Shown here: in pieces, positions 6,323-9,684 of the stretch
How positions within the stretch are numbered: position 1 is the first letter of the stretch
How the letters are laid out: each line of letters opens with the position of its first letter
From: Holophagaceae bacterium
GTDB taxonomy: Bacteria; Acidobacteriota; Holophagae; Holophagales; Holophagaceae
Length of the DNA: 9,684 bases
Assembly: GCA_003158505.1 (NCBI GenBank)
Contig: PMJK01000098.1
Location: forward strand, 1-9,684
Direction of reading: 5' to 3'
Notes under the pieces: generated by a model
The model's database searches: none
Told to the model about the DNA's origin: nothing
The model's input: only the letters and a program-made list of their open reading frames with translations
Program-made: the position numbers and the translations under genes

Positions 6323-7449
6323 CGTTTCACCAACTGCCTGGCCCGGTTCCAATCCGCCCAGGCGGCCTGCAAGTCCCGGCGGAGCTGGGCACGCTGCTCC
6401 TTCCATTCCCCACGGAGCACAGACCGGCTCTCGGCGTTCGCGTGGCCCTTGGCTTTCCATTCGGCCTTCTTCGCCTGCCAGGCTTCGAGCCGCGTCTGGA
6501 AAGCACTGAGGGCCCCATCCACGCGGACGCGCGCCGCTTCCAGGATGCTCTTGGCCTGAAGGGCGTCCGCAGCGAGCACCGCGACGAGGCGCCGGGCTTC
6601 CATGTCCACTCTGGCCCGCTGAATCTCGGTGTCCGGGACCCTGCGCAGGCCCCGGGCGAGGCCCACCCACGCGGCGGCGGCGATGAGCCACTTGGCGGGG
6701 TCCCACTGGTACCAGCGCGGGCCGTTGCGGTAGTCCCACTGCCACATGTGGTGGTAGTTGTGGTACCCCTCCCCGAAGGTGAAGGGCGCCAGGAGCGCGT
6801 TGTCGCGGGCGCTGTTGGTGTCTGTGTAGGGCTGGGTGCCGAACCAGTGGGCGGCGGAATTGATGAGGAAAGTGCTGTGATGGGTGGCCACGATCCGGAG
6901 CAGGAGGCCGATGATGAGTTGGCCGATGAGGTTGTGGGTCATCAGGCCCACGGCGAGGACGGGCAGGGCCGAGACGGCGGCGCCGATCCAGAAGTGGTAG
7001 CGATGCTGCCAGCGGATGAGGGGATCCTGCTCCAGGTCGCCGACTGAGTCCCTGGGTCGGTCCTTGGCTTCCATCACCCAGATCCAATGCGCGTACCAGA
7101 AACCCCTGCGGACCGGGTAGGGATCGCGTTCGACGTCGTCCACGAAACGATGGTGATGGCGGTGGTCACTGCACCAGGCCAGGGCCGAGTTCTCGAAGGC
7201 GGCGGCGCCGAGGAGCAGGGCCAGGAGCCTCATGGGCCAGGAGGCCTGGAAGGCCCGGTGGCTGAAAAGGCGGTGATAGCCCACGGTGATGGAGAGGCCG
7301 ATCAGCGAGTACATCACCAGGAAGACCACCACCTCGCTCAGGCGCAGGCCCTGGGTCGCGAGTTTCCAGGGCACCAGCACCAGGGCCAACACCAACGTAC
7401 CCCCCAGGAAGAGGGTATTGAGCCAGGCTCGGGGGGTCAGCTTGAACAT
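6307..7449 (-). CDS. Acyl-CoA desaturase-type fatty acid desaturase with C-terminal extension (380 aa)
   Basis: This is a membrane di-iron desaturase of the stearoyl-CoA Delta-9 type, which introduces a double bond into saturated acyl chains using O2 and electrons from a redox partner. Counting from the preceding GTG codon (two residues before the chosen ATG), the histidine motifs are HRLFSH (61-66), HRHHH (98-102) and YHNYHH (231-236). The extra ligand motif NSAAH (199-203) is also present. Hydrophobic pairs lie at about 11-30, 43-60, 77-92 and 155-190. The catalytic part ends near residue 270. About 110 further residues are charged, alanine- and tryptophan-rich and look helical or coiled coil, which is not part of the core family. 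GGAG (7458-7455) lies 5 nt before the ATG at 7449; the GTG at 7455 overlaps that site, so the ATG is chosen. The gene converges on glgC. The position of the double bond is inferred from the family. Confidence 0.9.
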   Translation of the reverse strand: MFKLTPRAWLNTLFLGGTLVLALVLVPWKLATQGLRLSEVVVFLVMYSLIGLSITVGYHRLFSHRAFQASWPMRLLALLLGAAAFENSALAWCSDHRHHHRFVDDVERDPYPVRRGFWYAHWIWVMEAKDRPRDSVGDLEQDPLIRWQHRYHFWIGAAVSALPVLAVGLMTHNLIGQLIIGLLLRIVATHHSTFLINSAAHWFGTQPYTDTNSARDNALLAPFTFGEGYHNYHHMWQWDYRNGPRWYQWDPAKWLIAAAAWVGLARGLRRVPDTEIQRARVDMEARRLVAVLAADALQAKSILEAARVRVDGALSAFQTRLEAWQAKKAEWKAKGHANAESRSVLRGEWKEQRAQLRRDLQAAWADWNRARQLVKRQAMA

Positions 7450-7454
7450 ACACA

Positions 7455-7458
7455 CTCC
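7455..7458 (-). promoter_or_regulatory. Ribosome binding site of the desaturase
   Basis: On the minus strand GGAG lies 5 nt upstream of the ATG at 7449-7447. The in-frame GTG at 7455-7453 overlaps the last base of this site and so cannot use it, which favours the ATG. Confidence 0.6.
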
Positions 7459-7540
7459 AGGGTGTTGAAACGCCCCATCTCAAGGATAGGCCTTCGAGGC
7501 ACCCCGTGCCTGGAAGCTTCCCGGTTTCCGGTCTGCGGAT

Positions 7541-7566
7541 TCACCACCGAGGGCGCCGAGGAACAG
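7541..7566. repeat. Possible degenerate copy of an interspersed ACCRMAGAGG-type repeat
   Basis: The segment contains two near-direct units, ACCGAGG and GCCGAGG, preceded by TTCACC and followed by AACA. Its look resembles short non-coding elements of the form ACCACAGAGGCACAGAGG that recur between genes in several phyla. Only one degraded copy is present here. It lies in the ~197-nt region between the divergent desaturase and exported nitroreductase genes, where I see no other clear element. Confidence 0.2.
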
Positions 7567-7636
7567 CGACCCTTGTGCTCCCATGAAGGACCCGGGTCAA
7601 AATGGGGAGTTTGAATACCCTGTCCAATCGAAAGAT

Positions 7637-7641
7637 AGGAG
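7637..7641 (+). promoter_or_regulatory. Ribosome binding site of the exported nitroreductase
   Basis: AGGAG lies 5 nt before the ATG at 7647. It selects this start over the in-frame ATG at 7602. The choice also puts a signal peptide exactly at the N-terminus. Confidence 0.7.
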
Positions 7642-7646
7642 TCCCC

Positions 7647-8297
7647 ATGCGCCTGCTCCGCCCCTCCCTCGCCCTCTGCGCGGCCCTTCTGCTGGGGGCC
7701 CAGGATCCGGCTCCTCTTCGATTGCCCTTGCCTTCGACGGCTGGCCCCTCTCTGCTTGCCGCCCTCAAAGGCCGGGCCACGGCCAGGGCCCTGGCCGGCC
7801 CCGCCCCGACCCTCCCAGAGGTCGGCCAGCTGCTGTGGGCGGCTCAGGGCGAAAACCGCCTCGGCAAGCGCGTCGTCCCGTCGGCCCACGCCAAGTATCC
7901 GCTCGAGCTCTACCTGGTCACCTCCGGCTCACCCGATCTGGCCCCCGGCCTCTACCACTACCTCCCGGCGGGCCACCAACTGGCCCGGATGGCCGACGGC
8001 ACTCCCCAGACGCTCCTGGGCGCCGTCAAGGGCATGCAGGCCTGGATCAAGGACTCCCCGGCGGTCTTCATGGTGGCCGGGGACTCCAGCCGCATCGGGG
8101 AAGGTGCCTCCGCTCTCAACCTGACCTACTACGAAGGGGGCGCCGCAGCCCAGGGACTGCTCCTGCAGGCCTCGGCCCTGGGTCTCGGGGCCGGAACCGC
8201 TGCGGGAGTGGACCTGGAAGCCGTGGCCCGGACCTTGAGGCTCCCCAAGGGAACCCAGGTCATGACTCTGCTTCCTGTGGGACATGTCAAGCCTTAG
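7647..8297 (+). CDS. Predicted exported SagB/ThcOx-type nitroreductase-family protein (216 aa)
   Basis: The N-terminus MRLLRPSLALCAALLLGAQD is a typical Sec signal peptide with likely cleavage after about Ala18; no lipobox is seen. The mature part has nitroreductase-fold marks of the SagB type. LPEVGQLLWAAQGENR is at about 56-71 and the FMN-region segment KRVVPSAHAKYPLELYLV at about 74-91. GLYHYLPAGHQL follows at about 101-112, and ALNLTYYEGGAAAQGLLLQASALGLG at about 156-181 (the cofactor- and dimer-forming helices). SagB-type enzymes are FMN oxidoreductases, some of which oxidise azoline rings in peptide natural products. No peptide precursor or cyclodehydratase gene is present here, so that role is not supported. 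Export of a flavin enzyme is notable. RBS 7637-7641 decides the start. The gene is divergent from the desaturase and convergent with the efflux gene at 8324-9253. Function unknown beyond the fold. Confidence 0.8.
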   Translation: MRLLRPSLALCAALLLGAQDPAPLRLPLPSTAGPSLLAALKGRATARALAGPAPTLPEVGQLLWAAQGENRLGKRVVPSAHAKYPLELYLVTSGSPDLAPGLYHYLPAGHQLARMADGTPQTLLGAVKGMQAWIKDSPAVFMVAGDSSRIGEGASALNLTYYEGGAAAQGLLLQASALGLGAGTAAGVDLEAVARTLRLPKGTQVMTLLPVGHVKP

Positions 8298-8323
8298 GGG
8301 AGCAGGATCCTAGGTTTTAAAGG

Positions 8324-9253
8324 CTACCGCTGCGCCCACAGGTAGAGCAGCAGCCCCACGAGGGTGAGGGCCAGGCCGCTCCAGCCCAGGGTCGAGGGCA
8401 GGGTTCCGCCCAGTAGCCAGACTTCTCCAGTCAGGGAGAACACCACCTCCAGTGCCTGGGTGCAGTCGGCCGCCGCCAGCTGCGCAGGTGAGACGGCCAG
8501 GTGGCGGGCATACAGGAACAGGCTGGTGGCGATGACGCCCGAAAACAGGGCGACGAGAGCAGTGTTCAGAACTTGGCCGCTGGTCGGCGGCGGCGGCAGG
8601 ATGAAGGCCGCCAGGGCCAGCCACAAGGGCAGGGATCCCAGGGATAGCAACAGCACGCGCGCGAAGGGGTCGTCCAGCACGGGGTCGACGATGCGGGGCA
8701 GACGGCGGTGGTTTCCGGCGCGGGCCTCCCATAGCAGCTGGTTGCCGAGAGGATAGGCAAAGGCGGCGACCAGCACCGGCAGCGCCGCCAGCAGGACCGC
8801 GCCCATGGAAGTCTGGCGTGCGTGTTCCAGGTTGACCAGCACGACGCCGCCGAAGACCACCGCCGTCAGGACCAGGGCGCGCATCGGCACGCGATGACCG
8901 AACAGGCGAAGCACCAAGGGTGTGCACAGGATGGTGGTCTGCCAGGTAGTGGCAATCATCCAGCCGGGCGCGAAAGCGCTGGCAAAGCTCAACAGCGCGT
9001 AGAACACGCCGAAGCCGATGCTGCCGGTGAAGCTCCAGAACAGCCAGTGGCTCGCGAACAGACGAAAGACGCCGACCAAGGCGCGGCCGCCCCCGAGCAG
9101 GAGGTAGCCGCCGCATAGAAAACCGATCATCCAGGCGTAGCGCAGGGCCGCCGTCCAGAACCAGTGTCCGCCCTGCAGGCTCATCGCACGGTTGAGGACG
9201 AAGGTGGTGCTGAAGAACAAGGCGGCAAGCGCGCCGACGATCATGAGCTTCAA
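8324..9253 (-). CDS. DMT-superfamily multidrug resistance efflux-type transporter (309 aa)
   Basis: This is a ten-helix inner-membrane protein resembling the EmrE-like 'multidrug resistance efflux transporter family' within the DMT superfamily. It opens with GALAALFFSTTFVLNRAMSL and continues GGHWFWTAALRYAWMIGFL, a conserved beginning of this family. Later segments include FYALLSFASAFAPGWMIATTW (about 84-104), LLAALPVLVAAFAYPLGNQL (about 155-174) and a second-half helix set from about 203 on. It ends in LVGLLLYLWAQR. Between halves is a charged loop (ARAGNHRRLPRIVDPVLDD). The substrate is unknown. It is only distantly similar to the EamA protein at 3395-4249 and not a recent duplicate. The listed start is TTG 9253; ATG 9244, three codons inside, is an alternative because neither has an ideally spaced ribosome binding site. 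A promoter-like sequence lies just upstream. Confidence 0.85.
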   Translation of the reverse strand: MKLMIVGALAALFFSTTFVLNRAMSLQGGHWFWTAALRYAWMIGFLCGGYLLLGGGRALVGVFRLFASHWLFWSFTGSIGFGVFYALLSFASAFAPGWMIATTWQTTILCTPLVLRLFGHRVPMRALVLTAVVFGGVVLVNLEHARQTSMGAVLLAALPVLVAAFAYPLGNQLLWEARAGNHRRLPRIVDPVLDDPFARVLLLSLGSLPLWLALAAFILPPPPTSGQVLNTALVALFSGVIATSLFLYARHLAVSPAQLAAADCTQALEVVFSLTGEVWLLGGTLPSTLGWSGLALTLVGLLLYLWAQR

Positions 9254-9285
9254 GTGGGGGGTATCCTTGACTGGGTTGCAGGCCC

Positions 9286-9315
9286 TTTATACGCAGCTCA
9301 GGTGGAGCCGCACAA
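9286..9315 (-). promoter_or_regulatory. Predicted sigma-70 promoter of the efflux transporter gene
   Basis: On the minus strand TTGTGC (9315-9310) and TATAAA (9291-9286) are separated by 18 nt. The -10 box matches consensus at five of six positions; the -35 box matches only the TTG. Transcription would begin near 9279, about 25 nt before the start codon. Its presence implies the transporter is not simply part of the pnt operon upstream. Confidence 0.45.
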
Positions 9316-9333
9316 TGCTGAGACCTGGAATGA

Positions 9334-9684
9334 TCAGTGGCCGCTATCGTCCGCCAGCTTCCGTGCCAGCTCGCCCACCACGGTCTTGGCGTCGCCGAAG
9401 AGCATGAAGGTCTTGTCCAGGAAGTAGAGCTCGTTGTCGATGCCGGCGAAGCCTGGGGCCTTCGAGCGCTTGATGGCGTAGATGGTCTTGGCCTTGTCGG
9501 CGTCGATGATGGGCATGCCATAGATGGGGCTGGTCTTGTCCGTCCGGGCGGCGGGATTCACCACGTCGTTGGCGCCGATGATGAGGGCCACGTCCGCCTG
9601 TGGCATGTCGCCGTTGATCTCGTCCATCTCCACCAGGTCGGTGTAGGGGATCTCGGCCTCCGCCAGCAGCACGTTCATGTGGCC
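9334..9684 (-). CDS. pntB: NAD(P) transhydrogenase subunit beta, C-terminal part (5' end outside window)
   Basis: The visible 116 residues are most of domain III of PntB, the NADP(H)-binding domain exposed to the cytosol. Transhydrogenase uses the proton gradient to transfer hydride from NADH to NADP+, supplying NADPH. The start of the visible part, GHMNVLLAEAEIPYTDL, continues a MPGHMNVLLAEA motif that is cut by the right edge. VALIIGANDVVNPAA is the NADP-binding loop, followed by SPIYGMPIIDADKAKTIYAIKRS and FAGIDNELYFLDKTFMLFGDAK, all characteristic of PntB. The ATG at 9678 is internal and not the start. The gene ends 80 nt before the efflux transporter on the same strand; no terminator is evident in that gap. 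pntA would be expected upstream on the minus strand, outside this window. Confidence 0.96.
   Translation of the reverse strand, partial: GHMNVLLAEAEIPYTDLVEMDEINGDMPQADVALIIGANDVVNPAARTDKTSPIYGMPIIDADKAKTIYAIKRSKAPGFAGIDNELYFLDKTFMLFGDAKTVVGELARKLADDSGH

Noticed and set aside
6251..7087. A 278-residue minus-strand frame and a plus-strand frame at 6442-7047 over the desaturase
   Set aside because: Both are out of frame with the desaturase, whose histidine boxes are intact, and are low-complexity Arg/Pro/Gly or Val/Glu/Gly sequence.
7647..8297. A ribosomally made peptide (azoline) biosynthesis cluster around the SagB-type gene
   Set aside because: No YcaO-type cyclodehydratase, precursor peptide or peptide exporter is found nearby, and the enzyme has a signal peptide.
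8298..8323. A terminator between the exported nitroreductase and the convergent efflux gene
   Set aside because: Only 4-bp pairings (TAGG/CCTA) with a short TTTT are visible, too weak to call.
8310..9521. A 403-residue minus-strand open frame running across the efflux gene and the pntB end
   Set aside because: It is rich in Arg, Pro and Ser, a sign of a shifted frame in GC-rich DNA, and overlaps two recognised proteins.

Overview
This is a GC-rich bacterial window of largely single-gene units. Most third codon positions are G or C. The gene types fit a Gram-negative, possibly anaerobic or iron-using bacterium: FeoB with a cysteine-rich partner, a proton-translocating transhydrogenase, glycogen synthesis and a membrane acyl desaturase. 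Codon use and protein style remind me of Acidobacteriota of the Holophaga/Geothrix type. That assignment is an impression from reading, not a demonstrated fact.

Layout, plus strand first. 1-1345 is the C-terminal membrane part of the ferrous iron transporter FeoB, cut by the left edge. A 52-residue cysteine-rich membrane protein (1353-1511) follows immediately and is the small FeoB-associated protein. A metallo-beta-lactamase-fold hydrolase of the glyoxalase II-like group lies at 1566-2219. A GNAT acetyltransferase (about 2401-3258) has unusual codon use and an unexplained C-terminal tail. Next come a ten-helix EamA/DMT exporter (3395-4249) and a cytosolic nitroreductase (4263-4976); the ribosome binding site of the second overlaps the stop codon of the first, so they look coupled. 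glgC, for ADP-glucose synthesis, occupies 5065-6285.

The right part alternates strands. An acyl-CoA desaturase-type protein on the minus strand (6307-7449) converges on glgC and is divergent from a predicted exported SagB-type nitroreductase (7647-8297, plus). A second DMT-type efflux protein (8324-9253, minus) and the C-terminal NADP-binding domain of transhydrogenase subunit beta, PntB (9334-9684, minus, cut by the right edge), complete the window.

The genes belong to several unrelated functions: iron uptake, detoxification and redox flavoproteins, small-molecule efflux, storage carbohydrate, lipid unsaturation and NADPH supply. I see no mobile element, CRISPR array, tRNA or rRNA, and no convincing new multi-gene system. 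The points most worth a second look are the desaturase's charged C-terminal extension, the acetyltransferase tail, the exported small nitroreductase, the FeoB-partner microprotein and the non-canonical metal-site segment of the hydrolase.
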